A stretch of DNA of 64,000 nt. Source: DATLGB01 sp963726825 (GTDB lineage: Bacteria > Actinomycetota > Thermoleophilia > Solirubrobacterales > Solirubrobacteraceae). The notes beneath the pieces are model-generated. The model worked only from the letters and a program-made list of their open reading frames with translations. It ran no database searches and was not told the origin of the DNA. The number at the start of each line of letters is the position of its first letter. The first letter of the stretch is position 1. Shown here piece after piece: positions 16,480-24,583 of the stretch. The stretch is taken from NCBI GenBank assembly GCA_963726825.1, contig CAVSDT010000001.1, positions 682,001 through 746,000 of the forward strand, given 5' to 3'. The position numbers were made by a program, and so were the translations under genes.

Positions 16480-17787
16480 CTAGGGCGACTGGTCCGCGCC
16501 GACGACGATCACGATGTCGGCGCCCTCGCCGAGGCTCGACACGCCCGAGTCGCCGCGCTCGACCTCGGGGATCGAGAGCAGCTTGCCCAGGGCGATGGCC
16601 TGGGTGCGGGCCGCGGAGCTCGTGTAGAAGACGACGGACGCCGAGCGGGCGGTGTCTGAGTAGTTGCCGGTCGTCGGCTTGCCGTAGCCGTCGGCCTCGA
16701 CGCGATCGCCGACGGTGGCGGCCAGGCCGCTGATGGTGGTGCCGTTGAGGACCGCGACCTCCGTGTCGGCCTTCGAGAGCGACGAGGGCGTGGCGCTGCC
16801 GCGCGGGGTGGCCGTGGCGTCGGGGCCCGGCGTCTGCGTGCTCGTCGCGGTGCCTCCGGACCCGCCGGACGGACTGTCGCCGCCGCCGATGAAGACCACG
16901 AGCAGCACGGCGACGACGGCCACAGCCGCCACGAGGGCGCCGATGAGCAGCCACGGACGCCGGCGCTCGGGCTCGGGCTCGACCTCGTAGTGGCTCGGGG
17001 GCCGGCGGGTGGCGCCGCTGTTGGAGCGCAGCGTGGCGGTCGCCGGGCGGGGGGTGGGACGGGCGCCTGCGCGCGGGATCGAGGGCGCTCCGGTGCCGCC
17101 CCCGTTGCCGGTGGCGGCGCGGCCGGCGGCGGTCGCGGCGGCCGCCGTCGCGGCGGCAGGCACCGGCTCGGCGGGCGTGGCGGGCTTGTCCGCGTCGGCC
17201 GGGGTGGCGGGGGCCGGCTTGGCGGCGGGCGTGCCGGGCGCGGCAGGCTCCGCGGCGTCGCCAGGACGGCCGGGGGCAGGCTTGGCCGCCGGAGTGCCGG
17301 GCGTGGCGGGCGCCGTGGCATCGTCAGGGGCGCCGGGGGCGGGCTTGGCGGCTGGACCCTCCGGTGCACCGGAGGCCGCGGCCTGGCCGGGCGCGGCGGT
17401 GCCACCCGCGGCGGCACCGGCAGCGCTCGCCGCCGCGGCCGCGGGGGCGGGCTGACCGGGAGCCGGCTTGGCCGCGGTCGCGGCACCGGCGGCGGTGGCG
17501 GTGGCGGGCTGGCCCGGGGCGGGCTTGGCGACCGGCTTGGCGACCGGCTTCGGCTGCGCGGCGACCGGACGGGCGCGGCGGGCGGCCTCCGCCTGGGCGA
17601 TCACCCGCTCCTCGACCTCCAGCGCGCGCTCGGGCGCCCGGCCGGCCCATTCACGCAGGCGCTTGAGCTCGCGGGCTTGCGCGAAGTACAGGATCACCAG
17701 GACGGCCAGGCCGAAGAACGCTGCGATCCCCGCGTAGGCCCCGCCGCGCTCGATGATGTCGGACAGGGTGATGCCGAGGAGGGTCAT
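16480..17787 (-). CDS. LytR C-terminal domain protein with Ala/Pro repeat linker
   Basis: A 435-residue protein. An N-terminal membrane segment (AGIAAFFGLAVLVILYFA) is followed by a long cytoplasm- or wall-facing linker (residues about 75-240) made of repeated AAKPAPG units, then a second helix (WLLIGALVAAVAVVAVLLVV) and a LytR_C domain (TEVAVLNGTTISGLAATVGD to the end). LytR_C domains usually hang from LCP ligases that attach polymers to peptidoglycan; here there is no LCP catalytic domain. Its ATG overlaps the stop of the epimerase gene by four bases, so it is translated with it. It probably serves the wall or polysaccharide attachment machinery. Confidence 0.72.
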   Translation of the reverse strand: MTLLGITLSDIIERGGAYAGIAAFFGLAVLVILYFAQARELKRLREWAGRAPERALEVEERVIAQAEAARRARPVAAQPKPVAKPVAKPAPGQPATATAAGAATAAKPAPGQPAPAAAAASAAGAAAGGTAAPGQAAASGAPEGPAAKPAPGAPDDATAPATPGTPAAKPAPGRPGDAAEPAAPGTPAAKPAPATPADADKPATPAEPVPAAATAAAATAAGRAATGNGGGTGAPSIPRAGARPTPRPATATLRSNSGATRRPPSHYEVEPEPERRRPWLLIGALVAAVAVVAVLLVVFIGGGDSPSGGSGGTATSTQTPGPDATATPRGSATPSSLSKADTEVAVLNGTTISGLAATVGDRVEADGYGKPTTGNYSDTARSASVVFYTSSAARTQAIALGKLLSIPEVERGDSGVSSLGEGADIVIVVGADQSP

Positions 17788-19787
17788 GCGGACTCGGGCA
17801 TCCTAGGGGCGTGGGAGGCGGCAGCGGGCGCCCCCACCGGCGCCGGCGGGTCCGGCGGCGGCGGCACGGCAGCGGTCTCCGCCGTCTCCAGGGCCCGTCC
17901 GCGGGCGAGCGCGAGCTCCGCCACGCGGCCGGCCAGCGCCGCGGCGTCGCCCGCGTCGACGAGCGTGCCGACGTGGTCGAAGGCGCGCTGGACCCACTGC
18001 GGGTCCAGCGGGCGCCGGTCGGCGCGCAGGATCCGCGGCGCCTCCGTGGGCACGGGGGTCTCGTAGGCGTTGAAGAGCTCCTCGTGGAGCTTCTCCCCCG
18101 GGCGGGGGCCGACGACCTGGATCGCGATGTCGCGCCCCGGCTCGAGGCCGGACAGACGGATCATCTGCTCCGCGAGGTCGTAGATGCGCACCGGCTCGCC
18201 CATCTCGAGGACGAAGACCTCGCCGCCCCGGGCCAGCGACCCCGCCTGGACGATCAGCTGGACCGCCTCCGGGATCGTCATGAAGAAGCGGGTCATGTCC
18301 GGATCGGTGACCGTGACGGGGCCGCCGACGGCGATCTGGCGGCGGAAGATCGGTACGACCGAGCCCGAGGAGCCGAGCACGTTCCCGAAGCGCACGGCGG
18401 CGAAGACCGTCCCGGGGTGGCGCGCGCCCGCGGCCTCGACCTGCCACTCCGCGAGCGCCTTGGAGGCGCCCATGACGGTCGCGGGCGCGACGGCCTTGTC
18501 GGTCGACACGAGCACGAAGGTCGCGACGCCCGCCTCCCCGGCGAGCTCGGCCAGCGTGCGCGTCGCGAGCGCGTTGTTGCGCACGGCCTCGACGGGGTTG
18601 GCCTCCATCATCCCGACGTGCTTGTAGGCGGCGGCGTGGAAGATCACGTCCGGCCGATGCTCGGCGAGGACGCCGCGCATCCGCTCACGCACCTTCACGT
18701 CGGCCAGGACCGTGTGGACGTTCGCGACATGGCGGTCGTCGACGAGCTCACGCTCGATCGCGAACAGGTTGTCCTCGGCGTGGTCGACGATCACGAGCCG
18801 GCTCGGGCCCACGCGTGCGATCTGACGGCACAGCTCGGACCCGATCGACCCCCCGGCGCCCGTGACGAGCACGACGCGGTCGGCGAGGTAGGCGCCCAGC
18901 CCGGGCTCCATCCGCACGGGTTCGCGGCCGAGGACGTCCTCCACCTGGACGTCGCGGACCTGGCGGACCATGCGCCCGGAGGAGCCGGACTTCAGGAGCT
19001 CGAAGACCGTCGGGAGCGTGCGCACCGGGACGCCGCGCTCGCGGCAGGCCGTGACGACCTTCGCGCGCAGCTGGCCGGGGGCGGAGGGGATCGCGATCAT
19101 GACCTCGTCGGGCTCGAGGTCGTCGAGCACCCGGCCGAGGCGGTCCGTCGTCCCGTGCACGCGCACGCCGTTGACGCGCAGGCCGCGCTTGCGCAGGTCG
19201 TCGTCGACGAAGCCGACCGGCCGCAGCCCCAGCGACGCGTTGCGCTGGATCTCCTTCAGGACCAGGCGACCACCCTCGCCCGCGCCCACGATCAGCACGC
19301 TGCGCGCGCCGCGCTGGGGGCGGAAGGAGCCCATCGGCCGGTCGTAGGCGAGCGTGACGACGAAGCGCACGCCGACGAGCAGGCCGAGGGCGATGAGGAA
19401 GAAGAGGGCGATCACGCCGGTCGGCGGACTGAGGCCCTCGAGGCCCTGCGCGGTCGTCACGTACGCGGGGTCGAGCACCGCGATCAGGCCGATCGTGACC
19501 ATCGTCGCCACGAACACGGCCTGGACGACGCGGACGAACTCCGACTGCGACGTGTGCCGCCACCAGTGGCGGTACAGGCCGAAGGCCCAGAACACGGCCA
19601 GGGACCCGACGACCGTGAGCGTCAGGGAGCGATCGAGCAGGCTCTCGTAGCGCTCAGGAACCCCGTCGTCGAACCGGAGCTGGTAAGCCAGGAAGTAGGC
19701 GAGGGCCACCAGAGCGGCGTCCAGCACGATCTGCGGGAGGGCGTGACGGTGGACGGGCACGGCAACTGACCGCAGGCGGCGGCGCAT
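17784..19787 (-). CDS. CapD/WbpM-type nucleotide-sugar 4,6-dehydratase, membrane-bound
   Basis: A 667-residue protein of the FlaA1/WbpM class. About four N-terminal helices precede a first nucleotide-binding domain (VLIVGAGEGGRLVLKEIQRN) and a C-terminal extended SDR domain with VTGAGGSIGSELCRQIARV; catalysis uses SDKA plus downstream tyrosine replaced by Met in the SMK-type set (STDKAVAPATVMGASK). These enzymes act on UDP-GlcNAc or similar to start synthesis of rare deoxy sugars for surface glycans. It is the first gene of a leftward group with the LytR_C and Ig/GATase-like genes. The two-domain length fits the family's usual 600-670 residues. Confidence 0.92.
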   Translation of the reverse strand: MRRRLRSVAVPVHRHALPQIVLDAALVALAYFLAYQLRFDDGVPERYESLLDRSLTLTVVGSLAVFWAFGLYRHWWRHTSQSEFVRVVQAVFVATMVTIGLIAVLDPAYVTTAQGLEGLSPPTGVIALFFLIALGLLVGVRFVVTLAYDRPMGSFRPQRGARSVLIVGAGEGGRLVLKEIQRNASLGLRPVGFVDDDLRKRGLRVNGVRVHGTTDRLGRVLDDLEPDEVMIAIPSAPGQLRAKVVTACRERGVPVRTLPTVFELLKSGSSGRMVRQVRDVQVEDVLGREPVRMEPGLGAYLADRVVLVTGAGGSIGSELCRQIARVGPSRLVIVDHAEDNLFAIERELVDDRHVANVHTVLADVKVRERMRGVLAEHRPDVIFHAAAYKHVGMMEANPVEAVRNNALATRTLAELAGEAGVATFVLVSTDKAVAPATVMGASKALAEWQVEAAGARHPGTVFAAVRFGNVLGSSGSVVPIFRRQIAVGGPVTVTDPDMTRFFMTIPEAVQLIVQAGSLARGGEVFVLEMGEPVRIYDLAEQMIRLSGLEPGRDIAIQVVGPRPGEKLHEELFNAYETPVPTEAPRILRADRRPLDPQWVQRAFDHVGTLVDAGDAAALAGRVAELALARGRALETAETAAVPPPPDPPAPVGAPAAASHAPRMPESA

Positions 19788-19826
19788 CAGGCAATGGTAT
19801 TCCAGGCGGCCCGCCCGGCACCTCCT

Positions 19827-20837
19827 CTACGCCGCCGGAAGGCTCCGCAGCAGCAGGTCGGTGAAGTGGGCGGGGTCGCGGCGGAGCCGGCCGGCGGCGG
19901 CGTGGTCGGCGACCCGCACGGGCACCTCGAGCTCGGACGGGTCGGCGAGCTTGCGCAGCCGCCCGCGCTCGATCAGGTCGGCGTCGACGGCGCCGAGGCG
20001 CCCCTCGAACGTCGTGAAGACGGGGGTCCCGAGGGCGACGGCCTCCCGGTTCATCGTCCCTCCCGCGGAGACGACGAGGCCGGCGCGGGCGATCAGCGAC
20101 TGGGCGTCGATCGCCCGCTCAGGGACGATGAAGCCGCCCTGGCGGGCCAGCTCGGCGCGCTGCTCGGCGGTGCGCGGGAGCACGACGACCTGCGCGCGCT
20201 CGCGCAGGTGCGTGAGGGCCCGGGGGAAGCGGTCGTTCTCGAAGCGGTGGTAGAGCGAGACGTCGGGCGGGGTGCGCACCACGGCCAGGGGGGCCGCGGC
20301 GTCGACCCCGAGCTCGTCGAGGACCGCGTCGTCGGGCTCGAAGTCCGCGAGGTAGTACTCCTCCTTCAGCCCCGCGTACCCGTGGGTGCGGGCGCGGGTG
20401 GCGCCGTAGGGCGCGAGCCGGTCGAAGGGGATCACGTCCGGCACCACCACGGCCTGCGCGAGGCGGCAGTTGACCGTGTGCTGCACGCGGGCCCACTCGT
20501 AGTCGAACGTCGTGGTGGACGGGATGCGCAACAGCCGCGCGGCGACCGTGATGTCGTTGGAGCCGTGGCCGATCGCGACGTCGAAGCGGCGGCCGCGCGC
20601 CCAGCGGGTCAGGGCGAGGGAGCGGTCGGCGAGCCCGAGGGCCTTCGCGGCGAGCTTCCCGCCGCGGTGACGGCCGACCGTGGTGTGCTCGATCCCGAAG
20701 CGGTCGCACAGGGCGAGGGTCTGGGCGAAGTCGCGCGCGGTGACCTCGACCTCGGCGCCCCGGCGGCGCAGCTCGTCGATGACCGGGCGCAGCACGAGGA
20801 CATGCGGGGAGTTCGTGAAGTCGACCCAGACGCGCAC
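19827..20837 (-). CDS. DUF354 family glycosyltransferase-B-like protein
   Basis: A 336-residue DUF354 protein, starting VRVWVDFTNSPHVLVLRPVI. It has GHGSNDITVAARLL and, near the C-terminus, VVSAGGTMNREAVALGTPVF, which resembles the UDP-sugar-binding GGT(M) loop of GT-B enzymes. Members are found in polysaccharide loci of archaea and bacteria and are thought to be glycosyltransferases or epimerase-like. GTG at 20837 is preferred: the in-frame ATG at 20867 would overlap the start of the divergent DedA gene. It is leftward and 39 bases downstream of its end the next leftward gene begins, so it could head the polysaccharide group. Confidence 0.8.
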   Translation of the reverse strand: MRVWVDFTNSPHVLVLRPVIDELRRRGAEVEVTARDFAQTLALCDRFGIEHTTVGRHRGGKLAAKALGLADRSLALTRWARGRRFDVAIGHGSNDITVAARLLRIPSTTTFDYEWARVQHTVNCRLAQAVVVPDVIPFDRLAPYGATRARTHGYAGLKEEYYLADFEPDDAVLDELGVDAAAPLAVVRTPPDVSLYHRFENDRFPRALTHLRERAQVVVLPRTAEQRAELARQGGFIVPERAIDAQSLIARAGLVVSAGGTMNREAVALGTPVFTTFEGRLGAVDADLIERGRLRKLADPSELEVPVRVADHAAAGRLRRDPAHFTDLLLRSLPAA

Positions 20838-20865
20838 GACCGGGAGCGTATGGTCCTCCCCGCCC

Positions 20866-21510
20866 ATGCTCGTCACCGCTGCCGTCACCGACTTCCTCGT
20901 CGACATCTGCGTCGACGTGATCGACGCGATCGGCCTCGCGGGCGTGTTCGTCCTCATGCTCCTCGAGAGCGCGTGCATCCCCGTCCCGTCGGAGGGCACG
21001 ATGCTGTTCGCCGGCTTCGGGGTCGCGGACGGGCGCTGGTCGCTGGTCGGGCTGACCGCCGTCGGCGTCGCGGCCAACGTCGTCGGCTCCTGGGTCGCCT
21101 ACGCCGTCGGGTACTTCGGCCGTGTCGACCTGCTCGAGAAGCACGGGGCGAAGCTGCACATCAAGCCGTCGCATCTGCGCTGGGCCGACTCGTGGTTCGA
21201 GCGCTACGGCTCCGCCGCGGTGTTCTTCAGCCGCATGCTGCCGATCGTGCGGACGTTCATCTCGCTCCCGGCCGGGGTCGCGCGCATGCCCTTCTGGCGC
21301 TTCACGGTGCTCACCACCCTCGGCTGCATCCCCTGGGTCCTCCTGCTGGCGTTCATCGGCAAGCAGGCCGGGGCCAACTGGGAGGACTGGAAGGAGCACC
21401 TGCACTACCTCGACTACGTCGTCGCCCTCGCGATCGTCGTGGGCGCGGCGTGGCTGTTCCTGCGCTGGCGGCGCAGGAGGGGCTCGACGCCGGACGTGCG
21501 TGAGGCCTGA
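20866..21510 (+). CDS. DedA family membrane protein
   Basis: A 214-residue DedA/VTT-domain protein. Characteristic parts are MLLESACIPVPSEGTMLFAG (E and PxPSE), GYFGR, and FSRMLPIVRTFISLPAGVAR, the R-x3-P-x-VR-x2-[FI]-x3-[PS]AG motif. DedA proteins include flippases that recycle undecaprenyl phosphate across the membrane. That fits well with the next gene, a UppP-like protein whose GTG lies 11 bases inside the end of this gene, and with the flanking polysaccharide genes. Confidence 0.92.
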   Translation: MLVTAAVTDFLVDICVDVIDAIGLAGVFVLMLLESACIPVPSEGTMLFAGFGVADGRWSLVGLTAVGVAANVVGSWVAYAVGYFGRVDLLEKHGAKLHIKPSHLRWADSWFERYGSAAVFFSRMLPIVRTFISLPAGVARMPFWRFTVLTTLGCIPWVLLLAFIGKQAGANWEDWKEHLHYLDYVVALAIVVGAAWLFLRWRRRRGSTPDVREA

Positions 21511-22357
21511 GCTCCGCGCGGCGGTCCACGCCGCGGCGGAGCTGCTGCCGGTCTCGTCGTCGGGGCACCTGCGGGCCGTGGGCGGCTCGGCGGACGTCAG
21601 CGCCCATGCCGTCCCCCTGGTGGTCACGGTGGTGGCGTGGCGGTCGGAGGTCGTCGCGGTGCTGCGGTCGGTGGATCGGCGCCGGGCGGGGATGCACCTG
21701 CTGGCGGGCGGGATCCCGTCGGTCGCCGGTGTCCTCGCGGGCTCGCGGCGGAAGGACCTGTCGCTGCCGGGCGGGTTGGCCTTGGGCGGCGTCGTCCTCC
21801 TGGCCGCCGACCACTGCGCCGGTGACCGGCACGGGCGGGACGCCGGCGTGGTCGACGGGCTCTGCCTCGGTCTCGCCCAGGCGGCCGCCCTGTGGCCCGG
21901 GGTGTCGCGGCTCGGGACGACCCTCGCGGTGGCCCGGATGCGGGGATTCGCCCCCGCGGAGGCGCCGCTGCTGGCCCGCGAGGTCGGCGTCCCGGTCACG
22001 GTCGGCGCACTCCTGCACGACCTCCGGCACACCCCTGCGACAGGTGCCGCCACTCCCACCCCGGGGTGGCGGAGGTTGATGGGCCATGGTGCGGTCAACC
22101 TCCGCCACCCCCGGTGGGGGCGGCTGCGGAGGGCGCGGTGGGGGCGGCTGCGAGGGGGCCGGTGGGGGCGGCCGCGGAGGGCGCGGCGGGGGCGCGGAGC
22201 CCGCGCGGCGGGCGAACCGCTCGCCGCCCTCGCCGGCGCCGTCGCCGCGCTGCCGCTGGCGCGCCTCGTCGACCGCGGCGCCCCGCTCACGCCGTACGCG
22301 GTCGAACGGCTCGCGCTCGCGCTGGTCCTCCTGCGAAGATCACGCCCTCATGTCTGA
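21500..22357 (+). CDS. divergent UppP/BacA-like undecaprenyl-diphosphatase with repeat insertion
   Basis: A 285-residue protein with both UppP signature blocks: AAELLPVSSSGHL (14-24; Glu14 and His23 kept) and WPGVSRLGTT (132-141, Arg137 kept). The first glutamate of the family's ExxxE is His10 here, so activity may be altered. Hydrophobicity is weaker than usual for this polytopic family. Residues about 178-237 are an Arg/Gly/Trp-rich block encoded by a palindromic repeat and 24-bp tandem repeats (see 22063-22184), absent from the family. The frame stays open through it. It overlaps dedA (11 bases) and purM (8 bases). It may be a degenerating paralogue; normal UppP is not in this window. Confidence 0.6.
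   Translation: MRPELRAAVHAAAELLPVSSSGHLRAVGGSADVSAHAVPLVVTVVAWRSEVVAVLRSVDRRRAGMHLLAGGIPSVAGVLAGSRRKDLSLPGGLALGGVVLLAADHCAGDRHGRDAGVVDGLCLGLAQAAALWPGVSRLGTTLAVARMRGFAPAEAPLLAREVGVPVTVGALLHDLRHTPATGAATPTPGWRRLMGHGAVNLRHPRWGRLRRARWGRLRGGRWGRPRRARRGRGARAAGEPLAALAGAVAALPLARLVDRGAPLTPYAVERLALALVLLRRSRPHV
22063..22111. repeat. inverted pair of a dispersed REP-like element inside the UppP-like gene
   Basis: A 17-base arm at 22063-22079 (GGGGTGGCGGAGGTTGA) is followed, after a 15-base loop, by its exact reverse complement at 22095-22111. The right copy extended to 22087 is identical over 25 bases, in reverse orientation, to 43328-43352. A long stem with a short loop, GC-rich, found in more than one place and inserted in a coding sequence, is REP/MITE-like behaviour. 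Confidence 0.8.
22113..22184 (+). repeat. three tandem 24-bp GC-rich repeats plus a partial fourth
   Basis: Units at 22113-22136, 22137-22160 and 22161-22184 share GGTGGGGGCGGCTGCG with few changes, and a degraded fourth unit begins at 22185. Being a multiple of three, they encode WGRLRRAR-type octapeptides in the frame of the UppP-like gene without breaking it. They abut the inverted repeat just upstream, suggesting slipped-strand expansion beside a hairpin. Confidence 0.85.
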
Positions 22358-23429
22358 CGCCTACGCCGCCGCCGGAGTCGACACGCGTGAGGCCGACGCC
22401 GGCGTCGCCGCGATCGTCGGCGCGCTGAAGGGGATCGAGACCGGCTCGCCGTCGCGCTCCGTGGCCCCCGCCGGCCACTACGCCGCGGTCATGAAGATCG
22501 CCGACAACCTCGGCATCGCGATCGGGACCGACTCCGCCGGGTCGAAGGTGATCGTGGCCGAGCAGACGGGGCGCTTCGACACGATCGGCATCGACTGCGT
22601 CGCGATGAACGTCAACGACGTCATCTGCATCGGCGCCCAGCCGATCGCGCTCGTGGACTACCTCGCCGTGGAGCAGTCCGACCCCGAGATGCTGCGCCAG
22701 ATCGCCGTCGGGATCGCCCGGGGGGCACAGGACGCCGGCGTGGAGGTCCCCGGCGGCGAGCTCGCCGTCCTTCCGGAGGTCGTCAAGGGCCATCCGAGCC
22801 CGTACGGCTTCGACGTCGTGGGCACGTGCTTCGGCACCGTCGCGCTGGACCAGATGATCACCGGCGCCGACCGGCAGGTCGGCGACGTCGTGATCGGCCT
22901 CCCGTCGAGCGGCATCCACTCCAACGGCTACACGCTCGCCCGCCGCGCGCTGCTCACCGACGCCGGCTGGGGCTTCGACGACACGCCCGCGGCGCTCCAC
23001 GGCGACTCGGTCGCCGACGTCCTCCTCGAGCCGACCGTCATCTACGTGCGTGCGGTCATGGACCTGATCCGCTCCGAGGTGCCCGTCCGCGCGCTCGCGC
23101 ACATCACGGGCGGCGGCGTGACGAACCTGCTGCGCTTCCCGGGCGACGTGGGCTGGGAGATCGACGCCCCGCTGGACCCGCCGCCGGTGTTCGCCGCGAT
23201 CGCGCAGGCCGCGGACGTCCCGCCCGCGGAGATGCACGACGTCTTCAACATGGGCTGCGGCTTCGTCGCCGTCGTGCCGGCCGAGCACGAGGCGCAGGCC
23301 GTCGCCCTGCTCGAGCCCCGCCATCCCGGCACACGCCGGATCGGCACGATCGTCCAAGGCCCGCCACGGGTCACGCTGCCGACGCTCGGGCTCCTCGCGG
23401 AGCCGGGCGCCGGCGTCCGCGCCCGGTAG
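22350..23429 (+). CDS. purM: phosphoribosylformylglycinamidine cyclo-ligase (AIR synthetase)
   Basis: A 359-residue PurM. It begins SDAYAAAGVDTREADAGVAA, as in the family, then AIGTDSAGSKVIVAEQ, a variant of the usual GTDGVGTK ATP-binding segment, DCVAMNVNDVICIGAQPIA, GLPSSGIHSNGYTLARR and HITGGGVTNLLR near the end. It closes the imidazole ring of AIR in purine synthesis in the cytoplasm. The start overlaps the UppP-like gene by eight bases, an odd partner, so purM may depend on that gene's transcription. No other pur genes are near. The Gly/Ser substitutions in the ATP loop are worth noting but the rest is well conserved. Confidence 0.93.
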   Translation: MSDAYAAAGVDTREADAGVAAIVGALKGIETGSPSRSVAPAGHYAAVMKIADNLGIAIGTDSAGSKVIVAEQTGRFDTIGIDCVAMNVNDVICIGAQPIALVDYLAVEQSDPEMLRQIAVGIARGAQDAGVEVPGGELAVLPEVVKGHPSPYGFDVVGTCFGTVALDQMITGADRQVGDVVIGLPSSGIHSNGYTLARRALLTDAGWGFDDTPAALHGDSVADVLLEPTVIYVRAVMDLIRSEVPVRALAHITGGGVTNLLRFPGDVGWEIDAPLDPPPVFAAIAQAADVPPAEMHDVFNMGCGFVAVVPAEHEAQAVALLEPRHPGTRRIGTIVQGPPRVTLPTLGLLAEPGAGVRAR

Positions 23430-23681
23430 CTAGTCCTCGTCCGCCTGCGCGGCGGCGCGCTCGGACTCGCTCGGCAGCGTCGGACCCTCGGAACCGGCGC
23501 CGGGCCGCCGCTCGACGTCCTCGATCGAGGGGTCGGGCGTCGCGATCGTCTCGGTGGACTCCAGGCCCCGGAGCTCGTCCTTGGCGGCGTCGATGCGCTC
23601 GCCGAGGCTGTCGGCCTGATGCTGCATGTCGGCTGCCTCGCGCTCCTGCTCGCGGGCCAGCGCGTCGTGGTCGTCGCTCAT
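23430..23681 (-). CDS. small coiled-coil hypothetical protein
   Basis: An 83-residue, very acidic protein. The first half (DALAREQEREAADMQHQADS, then LGERIDAAKDELRGLE) is a predicted coiled coil; the second half is disordered and Pro/Glu/Ser-rich. No family recognised. Its ATG overlaps the stop of folE by four bases, so it is co-translated with folE. It abuts the convergent purM stop with no spacer. Similar small acidic helical proteins are common in this group, and function is unknown. Confidence 0.6.
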   Translation of the reverse strand: MSDDHDALAREQEREAADMQHQADSLGERIDAAKDELRGLESTETIATPDPSIEDVERRPGAGSEGPTLPSESERAAAQADED

Positions 23682-24235
23682 GCCCGGTGTCCTACCCCCG
23701 AGAGCGCGAGGAACTCCCCGCGGGTGCGCGGATCGCTGCGCACGAGGCCGCGCAGCGCGGACGTCGTCGTGCGGGCGCCCGGCTTGTTCGCCCCCCGCAG
23801 GGACATGCAGAGGTGCTCGGCGTCCAGCACGACGCCGACGCCGCGGGGCAGCAGCTCGCCCTCGAGCCAGTCCGCCACCTGGGCCGTCAGGCGCTCCTGC
23901 ACCTGGACCGCGCGGGCGAAGTGGTCCACGACGCGGGCGAGCTTGGAGATGCCCACGATCCGCTCCCCCGGCAGGTACGCGACGTGTGCGACCCCGATGA
24001 ACGGCATCAGGTGGTGCTCGCAGAGCGAGTGGAACGGGATGTCGCGCACGATCACGAGCTCGTCGTAGCCGTTGTCGTTGGGGAACGTCGTCGCCGTGAA
24101 GGGCTCGGGGGTCAGCAGCCCCGCGTACATGCGGGCGATGCGCCCCGGCGTCTCGTGGCGCCCCTCCTGCGACGTGTCCACGTCGAGCGCTTCCAACAGT
24201 GCGCGGGCGGCGAGCTCGGCGGCCTCCAGATCCAT
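23678..24235 (-). CDS. folE: GTP cyclohydrolase I
   Basis: A 185-residue FolE of the usual length. The zinc ligands are Cys72, His75 (in CEHH) and Cys143 (in HLCMSLRG), with the 68-residue spacing between the last two known from E. coli. Other signatures are PERIV-like LPGERIVGISKLARVVDHFA and QVQERLTAQVADWL. It makes dihydroneopterin triphosphate from GTP, the first step to folate. No other folate genes (folP, folB, folK) are adjacent. It is followed by a co-translated small coiled-coil protein. Confidence 0.96.
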   Translation of the reverse strand: MDLEAAELAARALLEALDVDTSQEGRHETPGRIARMYAGLLTPEPFTATTFPNDNGYDELVIVRDIPFHSLCEHHLMPFIGVAHVAYLPGERIVGISKLARVVDHFARAVQVQERLTAQVADWLEGELLPRGVGVVLDAEHLCMSLRGANKPGARTTTSALRGLVRSDPRTRGEFLALSGVGHRA

Positions 24236-24280
24236 GTCCGCGAGGGTACTCCCGGGGCGCGGTGGCGCTCCGACCGCCCC

Positions 24281-24541
24281 TCAGACGGCGACGCGGCCGG
24301 CGGCGAGGTCGAGTGCCTCGGCGCCGCTCATCGACCGCCGCACGGTGCCGTCGCGCTCGAGCAGCTCCACGCGCAGGCGCCCACCCGGGGGTGCAGGCAC
24401 GAGGCGCAGGCCAAGGCCGTGGCGGTCGATCCGGTCGGCCACCTCGAGTGCGGCGTCGAGCTCCTCGTGGAGATCGGCGGGCAGTCCCTCGGCGTCCATG
24501 GGGACGGCCTCGGAGCTTGGGCGCAAGGGGATCACCGGCAT
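24281..24541 (-). CDS. small hypothetical protein, FlaG-like features
   Basis: An 86-residue protein: residues 20-45 are helical (LPADLHEELDAALEVADRID), followed by two strands and LLERDGTVRRSMSGAEALDL. The layout (helix, strand, acidic turn, strand, then an E-x-x-D-L helix) resembles FlaG, which ends with a strand, IREIPPEE-like turn and helix, but the identity is too low to name it. Its position directly after a WhiG/FliA-type sigma gene (42 bases apart, same strand) makes a link to that sigma factor or to flagella plausible. No other flagellar gene is in the window. Confidence 0.5.
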   Translation of the reverse strand: MPVIPLRPSSEAVPMDAEGLPADLHEELDAALEVADRIDRHGLGLRLVPAPPGGRLRVELLERDGTVRRSMSGAEALDLAAGRVAV

Positions 24542-24583
24542 GCCCCCTCCTTCGGCTGCGGACGACCGATCTTGAGGCCGGGG

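Noticed and set aside
17200..17560. AAKPAPG repeats as a mobile or satellite repeat
   Set aside because: It is an in-frame Ala/Pro linker with codon-level variation, as in many wall-spanning proteins.
22113..22200. Regularly spaced GC-rich repeats as a CRISPR array
   Set aside because: The 24-base units are directly adjacent with no spacers, are in a coding frame, and no cas gene is present.
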